Positions 15,402-23,939 of a stretch of DNA of 64,000 bases are shown here, piece after piece. A program made the translations under genes and the position numbers. How positions within the stretch are numbered: the stretch's first letter is position 1; each line of letters starts with the position of its first letter. The notes below the pieces were generated by a model. It ran no database searches and was not told the origin of the DNA. It was given only the letters and a program-made list of their open reading frames with translations. Source of the DNA: JANYCO01 sp964437245 (GTDB lineage: Bacteria > Bacteroidota > Bacteroidia > Cytophagales > Cytophagaceae); the NCBI GenBank assembly GCA_964437245.1, contig CAYTGJ010000005.1, forward strand, positions 6,012-70,011. Direction: 5' to 3'.

Positions 15402-17477
15402 ATGATATATTATATATACGTAAAAAAATGTATAAAAATAGTGTTGCCTATCCTGGTATTAACAATAGGTGCTAACCAAGAAAGTCAGGCGCAGGATTCC
15501 GGAGATTCCCTTCTTATTACTCAACCCGCCCGAGATTCGGCCAAAACAGCTCCGGAAACCTATAAACCTAAAAAAGGGGTGTATGACCTCAGAGATCTGA
15601 AATTACCGCTGCGTGGAAGCATGCTGAACAGAAGTAATTCGATCGCCAGCCACGGAGGCAGATTTGGTTTTCAGGCACAGGACGAAGATGCTTATCAGGG
15701 ATTGCCACTGAACAAGATTGAAATAAGCGGGGTCTTCCGGTTTGTGACCATTTACCGGAATATGGAACAATCCTACGCAGACATGCTCACCAGCAAAAAA
15801 AACATCTCTTTCTTTGATTATCCTTTTGTAGATATCGGAACTTCTGCCGGGGTTGGAAATCCTATCCTGGCGCTGGCTATGACGGCCAGAGTGAAAAACA
15901 ATGCTTCCTTCCGGATTGGTTATTCGATCTCACACTCTTTTACCGGATCTCCGGACAATACTACTAATAAAATATTCTCTTCTTTCGGAGGACTTTCTTT
16001 TGAAGGAAATATCCGTACCACTCCGGTGATCTATAACCTTAAGTTTGGTGGCGTGCTTACCATGCGTACCAGCCGACTGATCTTTGATGCGCCCAAGTAC
16101 CGGGGAAATTATTTTGATCGGGTAGCTTCCAATAATTATTCGGTAAGCAAATTCGAAGGAATGTATTCTGCCGAAGATACTCGTGTGTATCTCTGGCCTT
16201 ATGTACGGGGAGGGATCGCCAGGTTCACCATGCCGGGACTGAATAACCTGTATGTGCAGGCAATGTATGGAAGAACGGGACAAACGATCTATGGAGGGCT
16301 TACAAATGTTGAATTTTATCCTGCGGTCAATTATATGGTGAGGGTTGGAACGCCTTATAATTTCGGAAGATTAAGAGGAAATTTTGCGCTGAACTATTTT
16401 GCCCGTAAAACCAACACTGATACTGTTTATGCCATACACGACGATGTGGATGTATATTCTACCGACTTTGATGTAAAGATCGGTAAGTATTTCAAAGTTA
16501 CCACAGAGCTGGGAACTTCGTATATCAACAATCCTCTGATCGTTTCTCCTAAGTGGGGAGGAGCGTTTATTGCAGCACTGGAAGTAGACAGAAGTTTATT
16601 GAAGTTTCCGCTGAAGATCGAGTATTATGACATTGGCATTTCGTATGGAAACCTGGATGGAGAAGTGCTCAATTCCAATACCAGTCTGCGAAGCGGAGGT
16701 GTCAATGCCGATCCTTCCCGGGATCAGACCTTGTTTGTCAACGTAGGACAGGAAGTAGGACAGCTTGCCAACAACCGTCGTGGGGTCAGCCTGACCAGTG
16801 ATTTTAAGATCGGTAATTTTTCGGCAGAACTGGGATATGCCGCCAGTGGAGAGAAACAGAACCTTTATGATTCCATTACTTTCCAGCACCGGGTCAACGC
16901 GTTTTCCAGATCACGTTTTACTCAGTGGCGCCAGGGGATCGGACCTTACGGAAGGATCAGAAGTGTCTTTGCCAGGACCTATGAACTGGTGACGATTACA
17001 GACTCCGTGACCAATTATAAAAAAGGATTCAATACCATTGATTTGTTGGCCAGATACCAGTTCGGGATCGGGAAATTAAAATTTGTACTGATCAATTATA
17101 GCAATTTCGTTTCGATCCAGGATCACAGCGCTGTGCTGCCGGTATTTTCCGACGATGCCTTTATCCGTACCTGGTTCGAAGATTTCACATTCATGTGTAA
17201 GCTAAGCCCGAGGCTAATGGTGCTGGCGAATTATGGAATAGAACGTGTATGGGGTAATACCCGTGTTACGTTGTCGCCCGACAAGGCGATGGAAGCTCCG
17301 GAGCGGAGAGTGATCGATCAGACCGGTCACGCCTGGGGAATAGGGGCAGGATATGATATTACAAATAAAACCTCTATTCATATCCGTCATAAATGGATGG
17401 ATCACACGGATAAGAATTTTATCCAGGATGTTTTCAAAGGGCAGGAATCAACAATTGAGCTTAAAATGTTTCTTTAA
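15402..17477 (+). CDS. Putative outer-membrane beta-barrel protein, first gene of an uncharacterised operon
   Basis: Not recognised by family. 691 residues; signal peptide about 1-30 (KKCIKIVLPILVLTIGANQ ... AQA-type cleavage near SQAQD). A Ser/Pro-rich linker, then many amphipathic strands with aromatic girdles (for example NASFRIGYSISHSFTG, KFVLINYSNFVSIQD, TSIHIRHKWMDH) and a C-terminal strand ending ELKMFL support an outer-membrane barrel. Its TAA and the next gene's ATG share one base (TAATG), so the two are translated together. The neighbours (second barrel, lipoprotein, T9SS glycosidase-like protein) suggest a surface complex for handling a glycan; this is inference. It is not SusC (no plug or TonB box seen). 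Confidence 0.72.
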   Translation: MIYYIYVKKCIKIVLPILVLTIGANQESQAQDSGDSLLITQPARDSAKTAPETYKPKKGVYDLRDLKLPLRGSMLNRSNSIASHGGRFGFQAQDEDAYQGLPLNKIEISGVFRFVTIYRNMEQSYADMLTSKKNISFFDYPFVDIGTSAGVGNPILALAMTARVKNNASFRIGYSISHSFTGSPDNTTNKIFSSFGGLSFEGNIRTTPVIYNLKFGGVLTMRTSRLIFDAPKYRGNYFDRVASNNYSVSKFEGMYSAEDTRVYLWPYVRGGIARFTMPGLNNLYVQAMYGRTGQTIYGGLTNVEFYPAVNYMVRVGTPYNFGRLRGNFALNYFARKTNTDTVYAIHDDVDVYSTDFDVKIGKYFKVTTELGTSYINNPLIVSPKWGGAFIAALEVDRSLLKFPLKIEYYDIGISYGNLDGEVLNSNTSLRSGGVNADPSRDQTLFVNVGQEVGQLANNRRGVSLTSDFKIGNFSAELGYAASGEKQNLYDSITFQHRVNAFSRSRFTQWRQGIGPYGRIRSVFARTYELVTITDSVTNYKKGFNTIDLLARYQFGIGKLKFVLINYSNFVSIQDHSAVLPVFSDDAFIRTWFEDFTFMCKLSPRLMVLANYGIERVWGNTRVTLSPDKAMEAPERRVIDQTGHAWGIGAGYDITNKTSIHIRHKWMDHTDKNFIQDVFKGQESTIELKMFL

Positions 17478-19183
17478 TGAAAAAGTATACTGTAAAAATC
17501 TGTTTCACAACGCTGGTGGTAGGCTGTCTCAGCTTTTCCAATCTTAACGCACAGGTAGACATCACGGTAAATGGTCTCGGCAGGTCGGTGCTGACCAATA
17601 ATGAGATGAAAGGGAATCTCATTAATTCCGACACCGTTTCGGCCAGAAAGGGACTCAGTGGATATAACCTGTTTGATCTTGGGTTTGGGTTGGAAAAAGG
17701 AAGGGAATTTCAATCGAACCTGATCATGAGGGTGCGTCAGGCCTATGGAGACTTTTGGGGAGAGCAGACTCGCTTTGAGTTTCGTCAGTTACAGATCAAA
17801 GGAGATCTCCGTTGGCTGAGCTATGAACTTGGAGATATTGATGTTACCAACACGCCGTACACGGTACATAACTTTGACGAGATCTTCAACCGCTTTGAAG
17901 CCCCTGTCTTCAGGGCCAGAAGAGATATTGTCCAGTACGAAAATTTCAACCGGGGAGATGTATGGAGGTTACAGGGAGTAAAGCTTGGCACGGAATGGTA
18001 TATGGGAAAAAAGAACCTGGAAACGATCCGGCTGAATGCTTTTGGGGTAAGAACGAATGTAACGGATAATAACCTGATGCCGGACAGAGTGTTGGTAGGA
18101 AGCCGGCTGGATGTGATGACCACTGATAAATATGTGGTAGGAGTGAACTATGTGGGCTTACAGGATATTCCGCTGGACAATTATCCTGTACGCTATCAGA
18201 ACCATGTGATCACCGGATTGATGGAACTGTGGGTGTTGAGAAAGGAAAATATCAAAGCAGGATTCTTTGCCGAAAGCGGAATTTCTCAGAATTATTATTA
18301 CAGAAAGGCAGATGATTCTACGTACCGGTCCAATGATTTTTTTGTAGACGGAGGACTGAAGGCAGAATTGAAAAACGGAATGTATGCCAAAGTATCGTAT
18401 AAAAATGTGGGGGCAAAATATTCCAGCCCGAGTGCACAGACTCCCCGGATCAATGTAGGCTCTGCTCCTCTGCTTTTTAGTCGTGTGCTGAATAACACGA
18501 CGGACAGAGGGCAATTGCTGTTTGATCGTTTTACCCAGGAAAGGGTGTACAACAGAGGGATCTCTCCGGTATTGCAAATGTATAATCCGATGTACAACAA
18601 TGTAACTCCTTACGGAGAAGCAACCCCTAACCGAACAGGTTATACAGTGGAGTTCGGAAATAAAAAATCGGAGAAGCTGGAAGTAATGGTACAAGGCCGT
18701 TACCTGAGTGAACTGACGGGAGAAGGTACTACCGATAAACGAAATTTTATTTCTGCCCTGGGAGGGGTGAAGCTGGGAATAGGAGCCTTGATCCATACGG
18801 AAAGAACGATGGATTTGTATGTAGGCGGACGGTATGAAAAAACTGATCGTGCCGGAGGGATCAATCTCAGCAGTTCGTTGCTGGATATGGGATTGGTATT
18901 CCAGGTATTCAAGCAGCTGGATCTTTTGGGAGGTGCTAAATTCATCATGGCAAAAGGAAATGAGATCGTAGTGATGAGAAATGATCTGAACAATATTACC
19001 AACTATGTACCTCTTGTGATTGATGCTGTTGAGAATAGCTGGAGTTATGGAGTACGGGTCAATTTCAATGAGACGACCAATTTTCATGTCAACCATACCA
19101 TTGCTCAGAATCAGAACAATCAGAATGCGGATCTGAGCTATAACATTAGTCAGTTGTTTCTGAACTTTAACATCATGTTTTAG
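17477..19183 (+). CDS. Second putative outer-membrane beta-barrel protein
   Basis: Not recognised by family. 568 residues with a clear signal peptide (MKKYTVKICFTTLVVGCLSF, cleavage near LNAQ). The body alternates polar and aromatic residues as in porin-like barrels (SNLIMRVRQAYGDFWGEQTR, YAKVSYKNVGAKYSS, LDLLGGAKFIMAKG) and ends in a strand with terminal Phe (LFLNFNIMF), the usual signal for outer-membrane assembly. It follows the first barrel with a 1-nt overlap and precedes the lipoprotein gene by 1 nt, so it is in the same operon. Two large barrels plus one lipoprotein point to a surface assembly or export role rather than a simple porin, but function is open. Confidence 0.72.
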   Translation: MKKYTVKICFTTLVVGCLSFSNLNAQVDITVNGLGRSVLTNNEMKGNLINSDTVSARKGLSGYNLFDLGFGLEKGREFQSNLIMRVRQAYGDFWGEQTRFEFRQLQIKGDLRWLSYELGDIDVTNTPYTVHNFDEIFNRFEAPVFRARRDIVQYENFNRGDVWRLQGVKLGTEWYMGKKNLETIRLNAFGVRTNVTDNNLMPDRVLVGSRLDVMTTDKYVVGVNYVGLQDIPLDNYPVRYQNHVITGLMELWVLRKENIKAGFFAESGISQNYYYRKADDSTYRSNDFFVDGGLKAELKNGMYAKVSYKNVGAKYSSPSAQTPRINVGSAPLLFSRVLNNTTDRGQLLFDRFTQERVYNRGISPVLQMYNPMYNNVTPYGEATPNRTGYTVEFGNKKSEKLEVMVQGRYLSELTGEGTTDKRNFISALGGVKLGIGALIHTERTMDLYVGGRYEKTDRAGGINLSSSLLDMGLVFQVFKQLDLLGGAKFIMAKGNEIVVMRNDLNNITNYVPLVIDAVENSWSYGVRVNFNETTNFHVNHTIAQNQNNQNADLSYNISQLFLNFNIMF

Positions 19184-19184
19184 T

Positions 19185-20225
19185 ATGAAAAGAAAAATAG
19201 ATAAAGAGTATTTAAAATGGGGTCTTCTGTTGCCGTTGTGTCTGATCCTTTCCTGTAAAAGGGATGCACTGGATCCTTACTTTGGTCCTCAGTCCTGTCC
19301 GGGAGAAGACTTCCATATTATTTCAGAGTTTCAGATGAATAAGTATGGAGAGGAGATAGTCAATTTTCGCACTACGGACAGCTTATATTTTACAGCATCG
19401 TTCAGCGCTCCGGCCAGATGGAAGATCGTGATCGAAGGCAATTCTTCCCGTGCTTCCAAAACGTTTGAGGGACTTTCCTCTGAGATCAGAAAAGCATGGT
19501 ACGGGAGATCCGGAAAGGAGTTGTTTTTTATGGATGAAACAGTCACGGTACGCTTCCTGATTGTTTGCCGGCCTGAACTCTCTCAGGAATATTCGGTTCA
19601 TATTCTGAAACCTGATTTTGTCCACGATCCTGAGGTGGTGGTCCTGACCCGTTACAACGGCCCGGATGGGATTTATCCTGACGGAACAAGTTTTTATGCT
19701 GCACAGGATGCAGTGTATGGTGACGCTGTACTGGACAGCATCTGGTGTCCCTATTCTCCCAAATGTGAGGAATACCGGCCTTCGCAGGAAGGAGGAGGTT
19801 ACCTGACCTTTAAAGGAATCAGCCCGATTCCCGGAGGACTGGATAAGAATACGTATGGATCGCAGGAAATGTATTTTAACCTGATGCATCGCTCACTACC
19901 TTCCGATCCTTCCCAGGTATGGTTTAATTTCCTGGCCAATTCCGGAGGAACTCCTGCGAAGATCGTTCTGACGTTTGGCAATGGAGATAACGGAGACCGC
20001 TACGGAAGAAAAGTAATTTCCATTAAAACATCTGAATGGACAATGTACAGCATTTGCCTGGGAACGTTGGACAAAATGGAAGGAGATCTTGACGTTTTTG
20101 ACACGAAAGAACTGAATCTGTTGGCATATACACTTGTACAGAGCGAAGGAATCGCTCCTACATTATTTCATGTAGACCTTCCTTGCTTTACAAAAGGAAG
20201 CTCGTTTTACGGGATGACGGAATAA
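19185..20225 (+). CDS. Lipoprotein of the barrel operon
   Basis: 346-residue lipoprotein of unknown family. Type II signal peptide with lipobox LILSC (Cys24) after WGLLLPLCLILS. The first part (about 40-140) looks like a beta-sandwich (YFTASFSAPARWKIVIEGNS). The second part (about 180-340) has WCPYSPKCEEY, GSQEMYFNLMH, FNFLANSGGTPAKIVLTFGN and ends LPCFTKGSSFYGMTE, a pattern like a carbohydrate-binding jelly roll; this is a weak guess. It comes 1 nt after the second barrel and 32 nt before the T9SS protein gene, which suggests it is the surface- or periplasm-facing partner of the two barrels. Confidence 0.75.
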   Translation: MKRKIDKEYLKWGLLLPLCLILSCKRDALDPYFGPQSCPGEDFHIISEFQMNKYGEEIVNFRTTDSLYFTASFSAPARWKIVIEGNSSRASKTFEGLSSEIRKAWYGRSGKELFFMDETVTVRFLIVCRPELSQEYSVHILKPDFVHDPEVVVLTRYNGPDGIYPDGTSFYAAQDAVYGDAVLDSIWCPYSPKCEEYRPSQEGGGYLTFKGISPIPGGLDKNTYGSQEMYFNLMHRSLPSDPSQVWFNFLANSGGTPAKIVLTFGNGDNGDRYGRKVISIKTSEWTMYSICLGTLDKMEGDLDVFDTKELNLLAYTLVQSEGIAPTLFHVDLPCFTKGSSFYGMTE

Positions 20226-20257
20226 AGGGGTTAATCATTCTAAAAAAATAAAGTAGT

Positions 20258-21841
20258 ATGAAGAAAAAAATTTACGTAGCTGTTTTTTTGTGGTGGTCGG
20301 TTTGTACTATACTTCCTGCTCAGGGACACAGAGGATTGTATATATGGGGAACCGCTTCTTTTATTAGTAATAATGCAGAACGGAACCGGATCATCAACAG
20401 TTGTATCGCTTTTAATATAGAGCATATCTACCTGTATGCATTTCCTACGGTGATCACAGGACATAAGGCAGGTATACAGGCATTCATTTCAAAAGCAGGA
20501 TGCTATGATATTAAAGTATGGGCGATGGACGGCGACCGGGAGTATTTTTCCGATCACCCAGCCAGGGGGAATGCAGAGTTTTATGATTTTGTGGATGCGG
20601 TCATCGCATACAATGCAACTGTAGCACCCAATGAACGTTTCATAGGAATTAGCGCTGACCTGGAACCTCATGACCAGGGCCCTGTCATCGGTCCTCCTTA
20701 TAGTTTTCACAACGATGTGACGGATTCAGATCTTTCTACGGTACCCGGTAGCGGAGTGTGGCAGTCCACCCAAAAGCTGGACAGGGAAATGCTCATGCGT
20801 AATTGGCTGGAAATGTCCGAAAACACTTACAATATCTGTCATGCCAATAACCTGCTTTTCGGGATGTCGATGGTCAACTGGGTGGATGATTATTACGGAG
20901 AACCTGTCCAGTGTACTTACAATTCAGTAACCATGGGGGTAATGGAACACATGATGAATTATGTAGACGATTACCTGATCATGTCGTATAATACTACTAC
21001 CAACGGAATACGAAACAGAATGCTGGGAGAACTGACGTATGCGAATACGCTTCCAGCTGCCAGCCGTCCGAAAATATGGGGAGGAGTGGAAACGCATGAC
21101 ATTGGCAATGGAGTCGTTTCGTATTACAATCATGCCAGTAAAAACACAAAGGCAGCGGTGATCAACGATATAGGGATCGTAGAAGGAATGATCTCCGGAA
21201 ATGTATCCTATTACGGGATGAACATCCACGACTGGATATTCGGCTGGCGGGACCTGGCTCCATTCTCGAGCAATACCGCAGATCCTGGTGTTTGCACGCT
21301 TCCTGTCAATCTTATCTCCTTCAGAGTAAACAATGTGAACAATGCACATGTACTTCGCTGGATTACTGACGGAGAGGTGAACAACGATCATTTTGTAATA
21401 GAGTACTCTTACGACGGAATTAATTTTGAGCAATTGGACCTGGTACAAGGGCGTGGCAATGCAAGTACAAAAGTAGTGTACGAATATACGAATCATGGGG
21501 AAGACGCTCCACTGGTATATTACCGGCTCCGGCAGGTAGACCTGGACGGGACCTACTCGCATTCTGAGATCGTGTCCGCCCGTACGGAAGGAATGGTCTC
21601 GCTGTATCCTTCTCCTGCACAAAATACAATTGCGATCTCGATGAAGAATGGTGCCTCCGATAAGATACAGCAGCTCTCCATTATTGACGGAAGAGGTGTG
21701 GAAGTACTCTCGCTAAAGGTTGATCTGCTAAGTAGTATGTCGCTGGATATTTCTGCTCTTGCCACCGGTATTTATTGTGTGAAAATACAATGCCTGGGAG
21801 ACAATCTGCCCCGGATCTTAAAATTTGAGAAAGTATTATAG
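20258..21841 (+). CDS. Secreted T9SS-sorted protein, probable TIM-barrel glycosidase-like, paralogue of 11528-12856
   Basis: 527 residues, signal peptide MKKKIYVAVFLWWSVCTILP with cleavage near AQG. It shares its whole N-terminal domain (about 20-340) with the protein at 11528-12856. The motif GISADLEPH (about residues 127-135) resembles the acidic DxE site at a strand end of TIM-barrel glycosidases; LIMSYNT and NIHDWIFGWRDLAP are later barrel-like strands. An FVIEYSYDGINFEQLDLVQG / VYYRLRQVDLDGTYSH domain follows, nearly the same as in the beta-helix protein, then a T9SS sorting domain starting VSLYPSPAQNTI. The secreted effector of the barrel-lipoprotein operon; enzymatic activity is inferred only. 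Confidence 0.8.
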   Translation: MKKKIYVAVFLWWSVCTILPAQGHRGLYIWGTASFISNNAERNRIINSCIAFNIEHIYLYAFPTVITGHKAGIQAFISKAGCYDIKVWAMDGDREYFSDHPARGNAEFYDFVDAVIAYNATVAPNERFIGISADLEPHDQGPVIGPPYSFHNDVTDSDLSTVPGSGVWQSTQKLDREMLMRNWLEMSENTYNICHANNLLFGMSMVNWVDDYYGEPVQCTYNSVTMGVMEHMMNYVDDYLIMSYNTTTNGIRNRMLGELTYANTLPAASRPKIWGGVETHDIGNGVVSYYNHASKNTKAAVINDIGIVEGMISGNVSYYGMNIHDWIFGWRDLAPFSSNTADPGVCTLPVNLISFRVNNVNNAHVLRWITDGEVNNDHFVIEYSYDGINFEQLDLVQGRGNASTKVVYEYTNHGEDAPLVYYRLRQVDLDGTYSHSEIVSARTEGMVSLYPSPAQNTIAISMKNGASDKIQQLSIIDGRGVEVLSLKVDLLSSMSLDISALATGIYCVKIQCLGDNLPRILKFEKVL

Positions 21842-21914
21842 TCTTCAATTTTCCCGGAAGGTTTTATACATGGGAAACAACCTTATGAAATTCGCTGCGG
21901 CTTTTTTAGCTAAT

Positions 21915-22352
21915 ATGAAAAAAATATGTCTCGCTGGAATGATGCTGTGGGGCATGGCTTGCCATCCCTCTGCCAGAGAAGAGCAGCAGGGAGCCGGTCA
22001 AACGCTGAAAGGGGTTTATAGATTGCTGGCGTTGCAGTCTCAGGAAGATACGGTCTTTGTTCCTATGGAAGGAGTAGAGGTCCTGAAGATCTTCACCGAC
22101 AGTCAATGGATTTCTCCGGCTTTTTTAAACAGGAATAAAAAAGTAGTTCACCTGGCGGGAGGTCGTTATTCTTGTGCCGGCGGCTGGTTAACGGAAGAAC
22201 TGAGCTATCATTCCAAAGATACGGTAAACATAGGGCTGGAAACACTCTACCGTATCGAATTTCACCAGGACACTTTATATCAGTCAGGAATTTTTAAGAA
22301 AGGTACTCCTGAAGAATGGAAAGTAGAAGAGTATTGGCTTCGTACAGAATAG
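21915..22352 (+). CDS. Small lipocalin-like lipoprotein
   Basis: 145-residue lipoprotein. I start at ATG 21915-21917 because it gives a proper type II signal (MKKICLAGMMLWGMAC, Cys16); longer in-frame starts at 21870 and 21825 would bury it. The mature part GVYRLLALQSQEDTVFVPME and the end LYRIEFHQDTLYQSGIFKKG show the repeated short strands of lipocalin-like/DUF4488-type domains that bind small hydrophobic ligands; that match is tentative. It follows the T9SS glycosidase-like gene by 73 nt and may be the last gene of that operon. Confidence 0.65.
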   Translation: MKKICLAGMMLWGMACHPSAREEQQGAGQTLKGVYRLLALQSQEDTVFVPMEGVEVLKIFTDSQWISPAFLNRNKKVVHLAGGRYSCAGGWLTEELSYHSKDTVNIGLETLYRIEFHQDTLYQSGIFKKGTPEEWKVEEYWLRTE

Positions 22353-22413
22353 GTTCATAACAATCCGGCTCATGTTCAATCCATGAAGCCTTACATCATT
22401 CATTTCAAAGGAC

Positions 22414-22438
22414 TCGTTTGTGACACACAAACGACAGC
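22414..22438 (+). repeat. REP palindrome, copy 5
   Basis: TCGTTTGTG, loop ACA, CACAAACGA, then CAGC. An isolated copy about 13 kb from the RAYT gene, 77 nt before kdsA. Confidence 0.8.
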
Positions 22439-22514
22439 TCAAAGGAATGTATTTGTCCTGCATTAGGAATTGGAGATGAAAACCATTTTCTTTGCAGAGC
22501 AAAACAGAAACGTT

Positions 22515-23324
22515 ATGATCAATATAGCAAAGTTAAAGCATACAGAAAGTGGTAATTTTTTCCTGATGGCAGGACCTTGTGCCATCGAAGGAAGAGATAT
22601 AGCACTGGAGATCGCAGAGCGCATTGTAAAACTGTCAGACAAATACAAGATCCCTTATATCTTCAAAGGATCTTATAAAAAAGCCAATCGTACCAAACTG
22701 GATTCTTTTACCGGAATTGGCGACGAAAAAGCGTTGAAGATTCTGAAAGAAGTAAGCGATACTTTTAATATTCCGGTCGTAACAGACATTCACGAAAGTC
22801 ATGAAGCGGAAATAGCGGCGGCATATGTAGACGTGCTTCAGATCCCGGCATTTTTGTGCCGCCAGACCGATCTGCTGGTGGCAGCAGCCAAAACAGGCAA
22901 AGCCGTAAATGTGAAAAAAGGACAGTTCCTGTCCGGACCATCTATGAAATTTGCCGTGGAAAAAATAAAATCACTGGACAATCCTAATGTGATCCTCACA
23001 GACCGTGGAAATTCTTTTGGCTATTCAGACCTGGTAGTAGACTACCGCAATCTGGTGGAAATGAAAGCATTTGAGGTGCCTGTGGTCATGGATTGTACCC
23101 ATTCGCTTCAGCAGCCCAATCAGGCGTCGGGTGTTACCGGGGGTCGTCCGGCGATGATCGAAACCATTGCCAAAGCAGCGATTGCAGTAGGAGCAGATGG
23201 ATTATTCATTGAAACTCATCCAAGGCTGAACGAAGCAAAATCGGATGCCGCTAATATGTTGCAGTTGGATCTGCTGGAGCCTCTGCTGGAAAAGCTGATA
23301 CGGGTGCGGGAAGCAATAAAGTAA
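22515..23324 (+). CDS. kdsA: 3-deoxy-8-phosphooctulonate (KDO-8-P) synthase, metal-dependent type
   Basis: Condenses PEP with arabinose-5-phosphate to KDO-8-phosphate for the LPS inner core; cytoplasmic. The start ATG 22515-22517 gives MINIAKLKHTESGNFFLMAG, the usual Bacteroidota N-terminus; the longer frame adds 15 poorly fitting residues. Family motifs: GPCAIEGRD, FKGSYKKANRTKLDSFTG, TDIHE, LQIPAFLCRQTDLL, INVKKGQF-like VNVKKGQFLSGP, DRGNSFGY, DCTHSLQQPN and FIETHP. Cys22 in GPCAIE replaces the Asn of E. coli KdsA; that Cys is the metal ligand of the metal-dependent (Aquifex-type) class. 269 residues, normal length. Confidence 0.95.
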   Translation: MINIAKLKHTESGNFFLMAGPCAIEGRDIALEIAERIVKLSDKYKIPYIFKGSYKKANRTKLDSFTGIGDEKALKILKEVSDTFNIPVVTDIHESHEAEIAAAYVDVLQIPAFLCRQTDLLVAAAKTGKAVNVKKGQFLSGPSMKFAVEKIKSLDNPNVILTDRGNSFGYSDLVVDYRNLVEMKAFEVPVVMDCTHSLQQPNQASGVTGGRPAMIETIAKAAIAVGADGLFIETHPRLNEAKSDAANMLQLDLLEPLLEKLIRVREAIK

Positions 23325-23347
23325 CCTGGGGAATTACCGGGTTTTTC
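23323..23347 (+). terminator. Terminator after kdsA
   Basis: AACCTGG-GGAATTA-CCGGGTT followed by TTT; the stem begins inside the kdsA stop codon and also covers the stop of the small minus-strand lipoprotein gene. Confidence 0.6.
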
Positions 23348-23468
23348 GCTTATATTCTTTACGGTCGAAATCCGGACAGGTACCGCATTTCTTTCCTTGT
23401 GGCCCTTTGCGGCAGGCAATCGTAAGTCCTGTCGTCATTATAATCAATAAGAGAATGATTTTCTTCAT
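23334..23468 (-). CDS. 44-residue lipoprotein with a CxxC motif
   Basis: Short gene from ATG 23466-23468 to TAA 23334-23336. The peptide begins MKKIILLLIIMTTGLTIAC, a complete type II signal peptide with the Cys at position 19, and continues KGPQGKKCGTCPDFDRKEYK to a basic end. Three cysteines are present, two as CGTC. Complete signal and lipobox in such a short frame argue for a real gene. Function unknown; CxxC could bind metal or form a disulfide. Head-to-tail with the exported protein at 23481-23885, 12 nt away, so probably in one transcript with it. Confidence 0.7.
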   Translation of the reverse strand: MKKIILLLIIMTTGLTIACRKGPQGKKCGTCPDFDRKEYKRKTR

Positions 23469-23480
23469 AGGAGAAAAGGA

Positions 23481-23885
23481 TTATTCCGGCCGGATGTTTT
23501 CTTTCGGCTGGTTTTCTTTTTTCGGTTCGTAATTATGCACTTCTTCTTTGATCACTCTTTCGGTATTTTCTCTCCTGGCCATCTGCGTTACTTTTTTTAT
23601 AAGCCGTACCAGGTTTCCTTCCATATCGTATTCTTTGATCGTCCAGTAAGTATCGGTGTAATACCAGAAAACTTTTCGTTTGTATTGACTTACAGATTTG
23701 ATCTTCCCGTTTTTATAATATTCAATGTTGGTTCCTTTCTTATAATCCTTGTCACGAGACCCTTTTTCAAATCCTCCGTTGGTCTGTGCCATCGAAGCAG
23801 GAGTGAGCATAAAGAACAGCATGAACAATGCCCCCATGACCATAAGAGAGAAACTGGAAATTATATTATTTGACGCCCTGTTCAT
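23481..23885 (-). CDS. Exported small protein with MORN/YwqK-like repeats
   Basis: 134 residues. A hydrophobic N-terminal segment (about 10-33, FSLMVMGALFMLFFMLTPAS) acts as signal peptide or anchor with cleavage near MAQ. The middle NIEYYKNGKIKSVSQYKRK and IKEYDMEGNLVRLIKK are two repeats of the YYxNGKIK / DxEGN type seen in MORN-2/YwqK proteins. The C-terminus is Lys/Glu-rich and of low complexity. Many Bacteroidota carry such proteins, and the "antitoxin" label sometimes given to YwqK relatives is not supported here. Role unknown. Confidence 0.65.
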   Translation of the reverse strand: MNRASNNIISSFSLMVMGALFMLFFMLTPASMAQTNGGFEKGSRDKDYKKGTNIEYYKNGKIKSVSQYKRKVFWYYTDTYWTIKEYDMEGNLVRLIKKVTQMARRENTERVIKEEVHNYEPKKENQPKENIRPE

Positions 23886-23939
23886 TTCTGTAACAAAAAT
23901 ACTCTTCCAAAATAGGTATATTTTCCCAGATATAAAAAA

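Noticed and set aside
18158..19096. 312-codon minus-strand frame opposite the second barrel gene
   Set aside because: No recognisable motif; Ile/His/Arg-rich shadow composition; the plus-strand protein has a signal peptide and a C-terminal Phe strand.
23481..23885. Toxin-antitoxin module (YwqK-type antitoxin)
   Set aside because: Only generic YxNGKIK repeats; no toxin gene beside it.
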